Assembly (NCBI GenBank): GCA_035518875.1
Contig: DATIXD010000234.1
Location: forward strand, 1 to 19,246
Reading direction: 5' to 3'
Length of the DNA stretch: 19,246 nucleotides
Source: DATIXD01 sp035518875
GTDB taxonomy: Bacteria; Pseudomonadota; Gammaproteobacteria; Methylococcales; Methylococcaceae
Shown: positions 6,038-14,230 of the stretch, piece after piece
Layout of the letters: the number at the start of each line of letters is the position of its first letter
Position numbering within the stretch: position 1 is the first letter of the stretch
Notes under the pieces: model-generated
The model's input: only the letters and a program-made list of their open reading frames with translations
What the model was told of the DNA's origin: nothing
The model's database searches: none
Position numbers and translations under genes: made by a program

Positions 6038-6654
6038 GTTCGACACAGTGCTTCCAGACGCGCGGCGATCTCGCTCTGAACGACCGGCAAGGGGTGGCTG
6101 GCGTCGATTATCCTGATGCGCTGCGGAAATCGTCCTGCCCGATCGAGATAAGCCTCCCTCACTCGCTCGAAAAATGCGACGGTTTCGGCTTCGAAGCGGT
6201 CACTGGGACCGCGCTTTTTGGCACGCATCATGCCGATTTCCACGGGCGCGTCGAACAGCAGGGTCAGATCCGGCTGCAACGGATGCTGCACCCGCTGTTC
6301 AAGCATCTCGATGAAGTTCCGGTCGATCCCGCGCCCGCCGCCCTGGTAGGCGTAACTGGCGTCGGTGAAACGGTCGCTCACCACCCAAGTACCCTCCGCC
6401 AGAGCGGGAAGAATCACTTCACTCAGGTGTTGGGCACGGGCGGCGAACAGCAATAATAACTCGGTTTGTGGAGAGATGACCCCATCGGCCAGGAGGATCG
6501 AGCGAACCTGCTCACCTAACCGGGTGCCTCCCGGTTCGCGGGTGACGATAACCTTCCTGCCCCGGCGCTCCAGGAAATGGCGGACGAATTCCAGATTGGT
6601 GCTCTTGCCGACCCCTTCCCCTCCCTCTAATGTAACGAACTTTCCCTTATTCAT
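6034..6654 (-). CDS. tmk: Thymidylate kinase (206 aa)
   Basis: Phosphorylates dTMP to dTDP using ATP, an essential step in dTTP supply. Seen: Walker A GGEGVGKST (11-19), TREPGGT (38-44), the DRF motif (94-96) followed by DASYAYQGGGRGI, and a LID segment RAKKRGPSDRFE. The ATG at 6654 gives the expected MNKGKFVTLEGG start; the longer open frame to 6696 adds an unrelated extension overlapping mltG. The start overlaps the mltG stop by 8 nt and the stop overlaps holB by 4 nt, so translation is probably coupled throughout. No strong Shine-Dalgarno is visible, which fits coupling. Confidence 0.95.
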   Translation of the reverse strand: MNKGKFVTLEGGEGVGKSTNLEFVRHFLERRGRKVIVTREPGGTRLGEQVRSILLADGVISPQTELLLLFAARAQHLSEVILPALAEGTWVVSDRFTDASYAYQGGGRGIDRNFIEMLEQRVQHPLQPDLTLLFDAPVEIGMMRAKKRGPSDRFEAETVAFFERVREAYLDRAGRFPQRIRIIDASHPLPVVQSEIAARLEALCRT

Positions 6655-7645
6655 GACGATTGATCTGAAATTGCTCGACGGCCCGCTGATGATCATTCAA
6701 GGTACTCGAAAAGACATGGCTGCCGTCTCCGCGCGCCACGAAATAAAGGCTAGCGCCCGTATCGGGATGCAGGACGGCGTGGATGGAGGCCAGTCCGGGC
6801 ATGGCGATGGGCGTGGGCGGCAGGCCAGGATGAACATAGGTATTGTAGGGAGTGTCTCGGCCGAGATCTTCCTTGCGAATATCGCCATCGAACTCATTGC
6901 CCATCCCGTAGATGACCGTGGGATCGGTTTGCAGCAACATGCCCTGGGCCAGTCTGCGGCTGAAGACGCCGGAGATGAGAGGACGCTCGTCCGCGCGCGC
7001 CGTCTCCTTTTCGACAATCGAAGCCAGAATCAGGGCCTCATAGGGATTTGTAAGCGGCAATCCTTCCACCCTGCCCTGCCATTCCCGCTCCAGCAAGAGC
7101 CGCATCGTGTGATGGGCGCGCTTGAGCAATTCGATGTCTTCGGTCCCTTTGGTGAAAAAGTAGGTATCCGGGTAGAACTCTCCCTCCGCGTTCTCCCCGG
7201 AGGCGCCGACCAAGACCATGATCTCTTCGTCTGATTTGCCCGCCAGACGGTGCGTCAGGGCCGGATGTTGATTCAATGCGGCCAGCATTTGCTTGAAGCG
7301 CCAACCTTCGACGAAGGTAAGGGCATGCTGGCGCACTTTACCGGAGACGAAGAGAGCCACCAGCTGGCGCATCGTTGTGCCGGGCTGGATTTCGTATTCG
7401 CCGTATTTCAGGTGGGTCGCCGCATGTTCCGCATAGGCCAACAGCCTGAACCAGTACGGTTTTTGGATCAGACCTTGAACGCTGAGCGCTTCGGCAATGG
7501 CCGCAAGGCCCTGTCCCTTGAAGATCTCGAAATAAGCGGTTTCGCGGTTATCCAGGGGGCTGTCGACCGCGTCCTGGTAATCCATCCATAACCAGCCCGT
7601 GCATAGGCTGGCGAAAATGACGAACAGCCCGATCAACCGCGACAT
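6647..7645 (-). CDS. mltG: Endolytic murein transglycosylase MltG (332 aa)
   Basis: An inner-membrane enzyme (YceG family) that cleaves nascent peptidoglycan glycan strands and sets their length. Seen: one N-terminal membrane anchor (about residues 4-21) with the rest periplasmic; a LysM-like region (about 38-110); and the catalytic stretch LILASIVEKET with Glu212 in the position of the known catalytic Glu. The later TDPTVIYG and DTPYNTYVHPGLPPTPIAMPG segments are hallmark YceG sequences. The length is close to the E. coli protein. Its start overlaps pabC by 13 nt and its end overlaps tmk by 8 nt, the conserved pabC-mltG-tmk order. Confidence 0.95.
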   Translation of the reverse strand: MSRLIGLFVIFASLCTGWLWMDYQDAVDSPLDNRETAYFEIFKGQGLAAIAEALSVQGLIQKPYWFRLLAYAEHAATHLKYGEYEIQPGTTMRQLVALFVSGKVRQHALTFVEGWRFKQMLAALNQHPALTHRLAGKSDEEIMVLVGASGENAEGEFYPDTYFFTKGTEDIELLKRAHHTMRLLLEREWQGRVEGLPLTNPYEALILASIVEKETARADERPLISGVFSRRLAQGMLLQTDPTVIYGMGNEFDGDIRKEDLGRDTPYNTYVHPGLPPTPIAMPGLASIHAVLHPDTGASLYFVARGDGSHVFSSTLNDHQRAVEQFQINRHE

Positions 7646-8487
7646 GGTTGACGGAACTCCTCCTCGATCATGGCCGCCACAAGGCTTTGCATCATGCGCG
7701 TGACGGTCCCCACTTCATAATTCAGACCTTCGAACTGCCGGATCGGCCAAAGTCGAATGACGCAATTGGTCAAGAACAACTCGTCCGCCTCGTAAAGTTC
7801 GTTCGGATAGATGCGGGTTTCCTCGATTGCCAAGCCCTGCACCTGCGCCAATCTTATCACGAGGGAGCGCATGACGCCGGCCACGCCACAGCGATCGATG
7901 CGGGGCGTGCGTAACCGCCCGTCGTTCACCATGAACAGATTGCTAGTGACACCCTCGACCACACAGCCCTCTTGATCTAGCATCAGTCCTTCGCGAATCT
8001 CATCGTCATGCCACTCGGAGCGCGCCAGAACCTGTTCCAGCCGGTTCATGTGCTTCACGCCGGCCAACAGCGGATTGATTCCCAGACGCGCCCGGCAGAG
8101 TCGGGCGCGAATGCCCAGGTTACGCAGTTCCGGGGGGTAGTCGGGTGCCGGATGACAACTCAGCACACGGGTAGGATTCGGCTCATCAGGACAACGGTAC
8201 CCGCGCCCCCCGGCTCCTCGCGTCAACTGGATTTTCAATACGCTTTCCCGATTGGCATTGCTCAAGAGGCGAGCTTCCTCGGCCAGAATCTCGCGCCCCG
8301 GAAAGGGCAATGCCAGCCGGGCGGAGTCCCTTTGCAAGCGGTCCAGGTGATCGCCCAGAAACAACGGGGTTCCGCAGGAGACGAGCATGGTCGTGAAGAT
8401 GCCGTCGCCATACTGAAATCCTCGGTCGGCGAAATCGACGCAGCGCGTTTCTACGCCATTTACCAGCGTGTTTTTGGAGCCAAGCAT
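7633..8487 (-). CDS. pabC: Aminodeoxychorismate lyase (284 aa)
   Basis: A PLP-dependent fold-type IV enzyme that converts 4-amino-4-deoxychorismate to p-aminobenzoate and pyruvate, for folate synthesis. Seen: VDFADRGFQYGDGIFTT (17-33), the PLP lysine K145 in LAGVKHMNRLEQVLAR, and EGVTSNLFMV (about 173-182), all typical of PabC. The N-terminus carries about eight residues before the VNG motif, slightly longer than E. coli. No clear Shine-Dalgarno precedes the ATG at 8487, but no better start is visible. It follows fabF after a 127-nt gap in which I find no terminator. D-amino acid or branched-chain transaminases share the fold, but motifs and context favour PabC. Confidence 0.92.
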   Translation of the reverse strand: MLGSKNTLVNGVETRCVDFADRGFQYGDGIFTTMLVSCGTPLFLGDHLDRLQRDSARLALPFPGREILAEEARLLSNANRESVLKIQLTRGAGGRGYRCPDEPNPTRVLSCHPAPDYPPELRNLGIRARLCRARLGINPLLAGVKHMNRLEQVLARSEWHDDEIREGLMLDQEGCVVEGVTSNLFMVNDGRLRTPRIDRCGVAGVMRSLVIRLAQVQGLAIEETRIYPNELYEADELFLTNCVIRLWPIRQFEGLNYEVGTVTRMMQSLVAAMIEEEFRQPCRG

Positions 8488-8614
8488 GGTCTAGCAGCAA
8501 AAAACTTAGGCGTTTTCATCGAGAGGCCCCAGGGTCAAAGAGGTCGGAGCCGACATTCGGTTCGCGCGGCCCCGAGCCGAGCTTGGAGGCCACGCTAACG
8601 AATAGGGAGAAAAC

Positions 8615-9856
8615 TCAGGCGTAGCGCTTGAAGACGAGTGTCCCGTTGGTACCGCCGAAGCCGAAAGAGTTCGACATGACGATATCCAGCTTCGCTTCCC
8701 TGATGGTGTGCGGCACGTAATCCAGGTCGCATTCGGGATCGGGATTGTCGAGGTTTATCGTCGGCGGAATCACTTGGTCGCGCAGTGCCAAGACCGAAAA
8801 CACCGCTTCGACGCCACCGGCCGCGCCGAGCATGTGCCCGGTCATGGATTTCGTCGAGCTGATCGCGGTCTTGTAAGCCGCATGACCTAGCACGGCCTTG
8901 ATCGCCCGTGTCTCGGCGATATCGCCGGCTGGCGTGGAGGTACCGTGGGCGTTGATGTAATCGATCTGGTCCGGATTCACGCCCGCGTCTCGCAAGCTCA
9001 TGCGCATACAGCGGGCGGCACCCTCGCCGTTCTCGGGCGGCTGAGTCATATGATAGGCGTCGCCGTTCAAACCGTAGCCCACCAATTCGGCGTAAATATT
9101 CGCCCCGCGGCGCTTGGCGTGTTCGAGCTCTTCCAACACCAGCACGCCCGCTCCATCGCTCAGAACGAATCCATCCCGGTCTCTGTCCCACGGCCGGCTC
9201 GCGGCCTGCGGGTCGTCGTTGCGACGCGACAATGCGCGCGCCGACGCGAATCCGCCCAAGGCCGTGGGAGAAGTCGCCATCTCGGCGCCGCCTGCGACCA
9301 TCACATCGGCGTCGCCGTACTGAATCAGACGCGCGGCGTCGCCGATATTGTGCGTCCCGGTGGCGCAGGCGGTGACGATGGCGAAATTGGGACCCTTCAA
9401 GCCGTATTTGATGGAAAGATTCCCGGAAATCATGTTGATGATGTTGCTGGGAACGAAGAAGGGCGAAATTTTCCTGGGGCCGCCCTTGAGGAAGGCATTG
9501 TGTCCGGCCTCGATGCCGGTAATACCACCGATGCCGGAACCGATCGCGACGCCGATACGTTCCGCGTTGCTATCGTTCACCTCGATTCCCGAGTCTTCGA
9601 AGGCCTGACTCCCGGCCGCCAAGCCATAATGGATGAAGGCATCCATTTTCTTAGCCTCTTTTTCGGGAATGTATTGGCCGATGTCGAAGTTCCTGACGGA
9701 ACCGCCGAAACGGGTGGCGAAATCGGAAACATCGAAATGCTCGATGGGAGCAATTCCGCTTTTGCCTCTGAGTACACTATTCCAGCAATCGGCTACGGTC
9801 AGGCCCACGGGCGAAAGGGCGCCTAGGCCGGTGATCACAACGCGTCTCTTGCTCAA
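8615..9856 (-). CDS. fabF: Beta-ketoacyl-ACP synthase II, TTG start (413 aa)
   Basis: Condenses malonyl-ACP with acyl-ACP in fatty acid elongation, including the step important for cis-vaccenate and thermal control of membrane lipids in E. coli. The catalytic triad is clear: C164 in VTACATGTHN, H304 in INAHGTST and H341 in SMTGHMLGAAG; SNSFGFGGTN lies near the C-terminus. The length of 413 matches E. coli. The start must be TTG (9856-9854). It aligns exactly with the family N-terminus MSKRRVVITG, has a good ribosome site (AAGGAAG, 9861-9867), and an in-frame TAA sits only three codons upstream, so no longer start is possible. It lies 91 nt after acpP, with a terminator-like hairpin between. 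Confidence 0.96.
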   Translation of the reverse strand: MSKRRVVITGLGALSPVGLTVADCWNSVLRGKSGIAPIEHFDVSDFATRFGGSVRNFDIGQYIPEKEAKKMDAFIHYGLAAGSQAFEDSGIEVNDSNAERIGVAIGSGIGGITGIEAGHNAFLKGGPRKISPFFVPSNIINMISGNLSIKYGLKGPNFAIVTACATGTHNIGDAARLIQYGDADVMVAGGAEMATSPTALGGFASARALSRRNDDPQAASRPWDRDRDGFVLSDGAGVLVLEELEHAKRRGANIYAELVGYGLNGDAYHMTQPPENGEGAARCMRMSLRDAGVNPDQIDYINAHGTSTPAGDIAETRAIKAVLGHAAYKTAISSTKSMTGHMLGAAGGVEAVFSVLALRDQVIPPTINLDNPDPECDLDYVPHTIREAKLDIVMSNSFGFGGTNGTLVFKRYA

Positions 9857-9860
9857 GATT

Positions 9861-9867
9861 CTTCCTT
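9861..9867 (-). promoter_or_regulatory. Ribosome binding site that fixes the fabF TTG start
   Basis: AAGGAAG on the minus strand lies 4 nt before the TTG codon at 9856, with its AAGGA core 6 nt away. The in-frame TAA at 9868-9866 overlaps it. Together these leave TTG as the only start compatible with the conserved FabF N-terminus. Confidence 0.8.
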
Positions 9868-9892
9868 AGGCAGGCAATTTTCACATTCTGTA

Positions 9893-9937
9893 GAAAAGAA
9901 CGCGCCCCAAAGGAGCGATGACTCCGGTGGGGCGTTT
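9893..9937 (-). terminator. Terminator or attenuator hairpin between acpP and fabF
   Basis: On the minus strand, CGCCCC (9934-9929) pairs with GGGGCG (9908-9903), with an inner GGAG/CTCC stem and a 6-nt loop. It is followed by a U-rich tail (GTTCTTTTCT). The tail is interrupted, so the hairpin probably stops only part of the transcripts. This would let acpP mRNA accumulate above fabF mRNA. Confidence 0.6.
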
Positions 9938-9947
9938 GGGTAGGTCG

Positions 9948-10178
9948 TTAAGTATGGCTTTCGATGTAATCGATGGCCTGTTGGACGGTGGTGATTTTTT
10001 CGGCGTCTTCATCCGGAATTTCGCACTCGAATTCTTCCTCCAGTGCCATGACGAGTTCAACCGTGTCCAGGGAATCGGCTCCGAGGTCGTCGACGAAAGA
10101 AGCCTCGTTGGAAACCTCTTCTTTCACCCCCAATTGCTCAGCAACGATCTTTTTAACACGCTCTGCAACATCACTCAT
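9948..10178 (-). CDS. acpP: Acyl carrier protein (76 aa)
   Basis: Small acidic carrier that holds growing acyl chains on a 4'-phosphopantetheine arm. The attachment site is Ser36 in GADSLDTVELVMALEEEF, the canonical DSL motif, and the length is typical. A good GAGGAT ribosome site lies upstream of the ATG at 10178. It has the longest internal gap of the block upstream (212 nt after fabG) and a terminator-like hairpin downstream, which suggests its own transcript as well as read-through from fabG. AcpP is normally one of the most abundant proteins, so separate expression makes sense. Confidence 0.98.
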   Translation of the reverse strand: MSDVAERVKKIVAEQLGVKEEVSNEASFVDDLGADSLDTVELVMALEEEFECEIPDEDAEKITTVQQAIDYIESHT

Positions 10179-10223
10179 TGTTTTCTATCCTCAATTTTTT
10201 CTCTTGAATTGATGAGTCGGCAA

Positions 10224-10251
10224 ATTTTAATTTGAATTCGTGGTAATACAA
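10224..10251 (-). promoter_or_regulatory. Possible acpP promoter
   Basis: In the 212-nt fabG-acpP gap the minus strand carries TTGTAT (10251-10246), a 16-nt AT-rich spacer and TAAAAT (10229-10224). The -10 matches 5 of 6 consensus bases and the -35 only 3 of 6. It would give a leader of about 40 nt containing the acpP ribosome site. This is a weak candidate, supported mainly by its AT-rich setting and position. Confidence 0.35.
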
Positions 10252-10390
10252 GCTTTCTCTTGAGACGAGACCAGTTATTACTTGTGACAATTATTTCCCG
10301 CCCGATTAAACCCCAAGCCGGCTAACAATAACACGATCGACCTGGAGAGTGAACGATTTGCGGCGGCGACGCCAGATTCAGCCGTTAAGG

Positions 10391-11128
10391 CTATGCCATA
10401 TACATTCCGCCGTTCACATGCAGGGTTTCGCCTGTGACATAGCCGGCGTCATCCGAGCACAAAAAGGCGACGGCGCCGGCGATTTCTTCCGAGCTGCCAA
10501 GACGCCCCAGGGGAATGGAATCGAGCAGGACTTTCTGGTGCTCTTCCGGCAAAGAACGGGTCATGTCGGTGTCGATAAAGCCCGGAGCAACCGAGTTGAC
10601 GGTGATGTTCCTGGAACCGACTTCCTTGGCCAAAGACTTGGTGAAACCGATTATCCCCGCCTTGGCGGCTGCATAATTGGATTGTCCCGCGTTGCCGGTC
10701 GCACCGACCACCGAAGTAATATTAACAATGCGACCCGTGCGCGCCTTGATCATGCCTCGCAAGCAAGCCTTGCTCATGCGGTATACGGAAGACAGATTGG
10801 TTTGCAGGATCACGTCCCAGTCCTCGTCCTTCATCCGCATCAGCAAGTTGTCGCGAGTGATTCCCGCATTGTTCACGAGAATGGTCGGCGCGCCGAATTC
10901 GTCGGTGACAGCCTTGAGAAAGGCCTCGATCGCCTGGCCATCGCAAACATCCAGAACCATGCCCTTGCCTTTCAAACCCGCCTCAGCCAAGGCGATTGAA
11001 ATCGACTCCGCTCCGGCTTCCGTAGTTGCCGTGCCGATCACCGTGTGACCCTCGGCCGCTAAGCGCATCGCGATGGCGCGCCCTATGCCACGGCTCGCAC
11101 CGGTCACTAGTGCAATTTGACCGCTCAT
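10391..11128 (-). CDS. fabG: 3-oxoacyl-ACP reductase (245 aa)
   Basis: NADPH-dependent reduction of 3-oxoacyl-ACP, the first reductive step of each fatty acid elongation cycle. A classical short-chain dehydrogenase: cofactor motif TGASRGIG (9-16), NNAG (86-89), active-site N111, S139, Y152 and K156 (YAAAK), and VAPGFIDTDMT after the catalytic region. Length and C-terminus (VNGGMYM) are typical of FabG. The ATG at 11128 overlaps the fabD stop by 4 nt (ATGA). The position between fabD and acpP makes the assignment firm compared with other SDR enzymes. Confidence 0.97.
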   Translation of the reverse strand: MSGQIALVTGASRGIGRAIAMRLAAEGHTVIGTATTEAGAESISIALAEAGLKGKGMVLDVCDGQAIEAFLKAVTDEFGAPTILVNNAGITRDNLLMRMKDEDWDVILQTNLSSVYRMSKACLRGMIKARTGRIVNITSVVGATGNAGQSNYAAAKAGIIGFTKSLAKEVGSRNITVNSVAPGFIDTDMTRSLPEEHQKVLLDSIPLGRLGSSEEIAGAVAFLCSDDAGYVTGETLHVNGGMYMA

Positions 11129-12075
11129 TTCACAAGCTCCAAGGCCCTGTTTAAAGAATCCGGGTTAAATATCGCCTCGACCCTGGCTGCGGGGACGATA
11201 CGCTTGTTGAGGCCGCTGAGCACCTTAGCGGGGCCGCATTCGATGAATCGGCGCACTCCTTGCTCGTACATGAATCGGACGGAGTCAGCCCAACGTACCG
11301 AACCATGCAACTGCTTCTCCAAAACGGCGCGGATGACCTCGGGCGCCGGGTGGGTTGCCACGTCGACATTGTGCACCACGGGAACCGTTGGCGTCTCAAT
11401 CTTGAGCTTGGCCAGGGTTTCCCTGAATTTCTCCGCCGCACTCCGCATCAAAGGGCAATGCGAGGGCACGCTTACCGGCAGTAAGACCGCCCGTTTCGCA
11501 CCATCCGCTTTGGCCCCCTCAATCACCCGAGCCACGGCGGCTGCGTGACCGGCGATGACGATTTGCCCTGGCGCGTTGAAATTGGCCGGGGTGACGATCT
11601 CGCGTTCGCTGGACAGAGACGAGCACAGGGAAACCACCTTGGGATCGTCCAGGCCGAGAATGGCCGCCATCGCTCCGGTGTCCGGCGGCACCGCCTGCTG
11701 CATGAGACGGGCTCGCTCCGCCACCAGAGTAACTGCGTCCTCGAAAGCGATCGCCCCGGCACAGACCAAGGCGGTGTATTCGCCCAGGCTGTGTCCGGCC
11801 ATCCAGCCGGGGACCGCACCGCAAACCTTGCTCCAGACGCGCCAGGCCGAAAAGCCCGCAGCCAACATGGCGGGCTGGGTATATTCGGTGAGATTTAGCT
11901 TTTCCGCCGGACCTTCGCTGACCAACCGCCACAAGTCGAACCCCAATGTATCGGAGGCAACCTGAAATGTTTGCTCCACTTCGGGATGATCGGCCGCCAA
12001 TTCTCTCAGCATCCCTACCGACTGCGATCCCTGCCCCGGGAAGAGGAAAGCCAGACCATTGTCATTCGTATTCAT
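11125..12075 (-). CDS. fabD: Malonyl-CoA:ACP transacylase (316 aa)
   Basis: Transfers malonyl from CoA to ACP, supplying the extender unit. Seen: LAFLFPGQGSQ near the N-terminus, the nucleophile S96 in AGHSLGEY, R121 in ERARLMQ, and H206 in SVPSHCPLM, all in the expected order. Two starts are possible. ATG at 12075 gives the usual family N-terminus (MNTNDNGLAFLFPGQG). ATG at 12096 adds seven residues but overlaps the fabH stop as TAATG, which would favour re-initiation. Neither has a clear Shine-Dalgarno. I chose 12075 on family length, and the longer form is a real alternative. The 3' end overlaps fabG by 4 nt. Confidence 0.95.
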   Translation of the reverse strand: MNTNDNGLAFLFPGQGSQSVGMLRELAADHPEVEQTFQVASDTLGFDLWRLVSEGPAEKLNLTEYTQPAMLAAGFSAWRVWSKVCGAVPGWMAGHSLGEYTALVCAGAIAFEDAVTLVAERARLMQQAVPPDTGAMAAILGLDDPKVVSLCSSLSSEREIVTPANFNAPGQIVIAGHAAAVARVIEGAKADGAKRAVLLPVSVPSHCPLMRSAAEKFRETLAKLKIETPTVPVVHNVDVATHPAPEVIRAVLEKQLHGSVRWADSVRFMYEQGVRRFIECGPAKVLSGLNKRIVPAARVEAIFNPDSLNRALELVK

Positions 12076-12095
12076 ATGCAGAATATCTAGGCGCA

Positions 12096-13067
12096 TTAAT
12101 AGCGGATCAGGGCGGAACCCCAGGCGAAACCACCGCCGAACGCTTCCATCAAGACAGTCTGGCCGCGCTGGATACGGTTGTCGCGCACCGCTTCGTTCAA
12201 TGCTAAGGGGATCGATGCCGAGGATGTGTTGCCCTGATTTTCGATGGTGACCACGACGCGCTCCATCGGCATTTTGAGCTTCTTGGCGGTCGCCACGATG
12301 ATGCGGATATTGGCCTGATGCGGCACCAACCAGTCGATGTCGGACTGCTGCAGATTGTTGGCCGCCAGGGTTTCGCTGACGATGCTGCCGAGCGTGTTGA
12401 CGGCGATCTTGAACACTTCATTGCCATTCATCTGGATGATGCGCTCGCAGTCTTCGCCATCGTCGCCTTCGAAGGCGGGATTGGGCAGATAGAGCAGATC
12501 TTTGTACTGGCCATCCGAATGAATGTGCGTGCTAAGGATGCCGGGTTGGGCGGATGCCTCCAGCACCACGGCGCCCGCACCGTCGCCGAACAGGATGCAG
12601 GTGGAGCGATCCGTCCAGTCGATCACGCGGGAGTTGATTTCGCTACCGACCACCAGAACCCGCTTGGCGGCGCCCGCCCGTATATATTGATCCGCCACGC
12701 TCAGCGCGAAAACGAAACCGGAACAGGCCGCTTGCACATCGAATGCCGCACAACGATCGCCGATGCCCAGCCGGTGTTGCAGCAAGCACGCGGTGCTGGG
12801 AAAAATCCGATCCGGGGAACTGGTGGCCAGAACGATCAGATCGACGTCTTTTGGCTCGAGTTGCGCGGCCTTCAGGGCTTGCCGAGAAGCGATCTCGGCC
12901 ATGCTGGAGGCGGTTTCGACCTTGGTTGCTATACGCCGCTGCCGGATCCCGGTTCTCTCGACGATCCATTCGTCCGAGGTATCGACGGTTCGCGCGATGT
13001 CGTCATTGGTCAGAATGGTTTCAGGAAGATAGCCCCCGGTTCCGGCGATACGGGAATGCCTGCTCAC
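12096..13067 (-). CDS. fabH: Beta-ketoacyl-ACP synthase III, GTG start (323 aa)
   Basis: Starts fatty acid synthesis by condensing acetyl-CoA with malonyl-ACP. The catalytic triad is C115 in VQAACSGF, H250 in VPHQANIRI and N280 in ENQGNTSSAS; GDGAGAVVLE and the C-terminal GGGFAWGSALIRY are hallmark FabH. The start codon is GTG (13067-13065), overlapping the plsX stop as GTGA, with a good GAGG ribosome site 8 nt upstream. The length matches E. coli-type FabH. The position after plsX is the universal arrangement. Confidence 0.97.
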   Translation of the reverse strand: MSRHSRIAGTGGYLPETILTNDDIARTVDTSDEWIVERTGIRQRRIATKVETASSMAEIASRQALKAAQLEPKDVDLIVLATSSPDRIFPSTACLLQHRLGIGDRCAAFDVQAACSGFVFALSVADQYIRAGAAKRVLVVGSEINSRVIDWTDRSTCILFGDGAGAVVLEASAQPGILSTHIHSDGQYKDLLYLPNPAFEGDDGEDCERIIQMNGNEVFKIAVNTLGSIVSETLAANNLQQSDIDWLVPHQANIRIIVATAKKLKMPMERVVVTIENQGNTSSASIPLALNEAVRDNRIQRGQTVLMEAFGGGFAWGSALIRY

Positions 13068-14092
13068 GCGGTTTTCCTCTCGGCAAAAATCGCCGCCACC
13101 CGTTCTCCAATCCGCTGAGGCACGGCATTCTCGATTTCACGTGCGGCGATTTCGATGGCCTTGGCAAACGCGACGCGATCGGCATTGCCGTGGCTCTTGA
13201 CCACGATGCCGCGCAAGCCCACTAGGCTGGCGCCGTTATACTGCCTGGGATCGATGCGTTTCTTGAAGGATTGCAGAGCCGGCAGTGCCGCCAGCCCGGC
13301 TAATTTGGTCAGCCAATTCTTGCCGAACGCGTCTTTGATCGAATGGCTGATCATCTTGGCGACCCCCTCGCTGCTTTTGAGTGCCACATTGCCCACGAAG
13401 CCATCGGTGACGACGATGTCGACGGTCCCAGTGTAAAGGTCGTTGCCTTCCACGTAACCGATAAAATTGATGTGCGAATCTGCAATGAGTTTCGCCGCCT
13501 GCTTGACTTGTTCGTTGCCCTTGATTTCCTCCTCACCGATATTGAGGAGTCCGACCCTTGGATTGGGATTGTCCTCCACCGACCTGACGAGTTCGTATCC
13601 CATCACTGCGAACTGGCGCAAATGTTCGGCGGTGCAATCGACATTCGCCCCCAAATCGAGCACATGGGTGTGGCCACTGAGTGATGGCACCGAGGCGATG
13701 ATAGCTGGCCGATCGATGCCAGGAATCGTTTTCAGCACGAATTTGGCGATCGCCATCAAGGCGCCGGTATTGCCTGCGCTGACGCAGGCGCCGGCGACGC
13801 CTTCCTTGACCAGATTGATGGCGACCCGCATGGACGAATCCTTCTTGTTGCGCAACGCCTTCGAGGGAGATTCGTGCATCTCGATCTGCTCAGAGGCGTG
13901 ATGAACGCTCACTCGATCCCCCGTTGAAGCGTCCACACCGGCCAGATGCCGCTTCAAGATTTCTTCATCTCCGACCAGTATCAGCCGCAAGGAGGCATTT
14001 CTCGCCAGGCAATCCAAGGCGGCGGGAACAACCACCTCGGGGCCATGGTCGCCGCCCATGGCATCCAGCGCGATGATGGGTTTGTCGCTCAT
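13064..14092 (-). CDS. plsX: Phosphate acyltransferase PlsX (342 aa)
   Basis: Converts acyl-ACP to acyl-phosphate for phospholipid synthesis by the PlsX/PlsY route. Seen: the N-terminal ALDAMGGDHGP motif (8-18), the ESPSKALRNKKDSSM segment, VSAGNTGALMA, and LLNIGEEEIKGNE, all PlsX signatures. The length is normal. It follows rpmF after a 138-nt gap containing no strong terminator; a weak 4-bp stem with a T-run lies just after rpmF. Its ATG at 14092 has only a weak ribosome site. Coupling with fabH by a 4-nt overlap supports a common lipid-synthesis operon. Confidence 0.96.
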   Translation of the reverse strand: MSDKPIIALDAMGGDHGPEVVVPAALDCLARNASLRLILVGDEEILKRHLAGVDASTGDRVSVHHASEQIEMHESPSKALRNKKDSSMRVAINLVKEGVAGACVSAGNTGALMAIAKFVLKTIPGIDRPAIIASVPSLSGHTHVLDLGANVDCTAEHLRQFAVMGYELVRSVEDNPNPRVGLLNIGEEEIKGNEQVKQAAKLIADSHINFIGYVEGNDLYTGTVDIVVTDGFVGNVALKSSEGVAKMISHSIKDAFGKNWLTKLAGLAALPALQSFKKRIDPRQYNGASLVGLRGIVVKSHGNADRVAFAKAIEIAAREIENAVPQRIGERVAAIFAERKTA

Positions 14093-14230
14093 GCGACACC
14101 CATCTTGCTTACCGCTTGATTATCTGACATTTCGACTTGACGTGATTGTGGCAGGCCTTGGTGGCTGCGCCCTGACTACAACAAACTGTGTGAAAGAGGG
14201 GTTGGTTGAGCAGAGAAAAAAGGATGAAGC

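Noticed and set aside
8488..8614. Terminator or promoter between fabF and pabC
   Set aside because: Only very short stems (for example GTCG/CGAC) and an AT-rich AAAAC/GTTTT pair are present, and no convincing -35/-10 pair.
12318..13118. 266-codon plus-strand frame opposite fabH
   Set aside because: It lies wholly antisense to the clearly conserved fabH and the plsX end. It has no ribosome site or recognisable domain and reflects GC-rich codon use.
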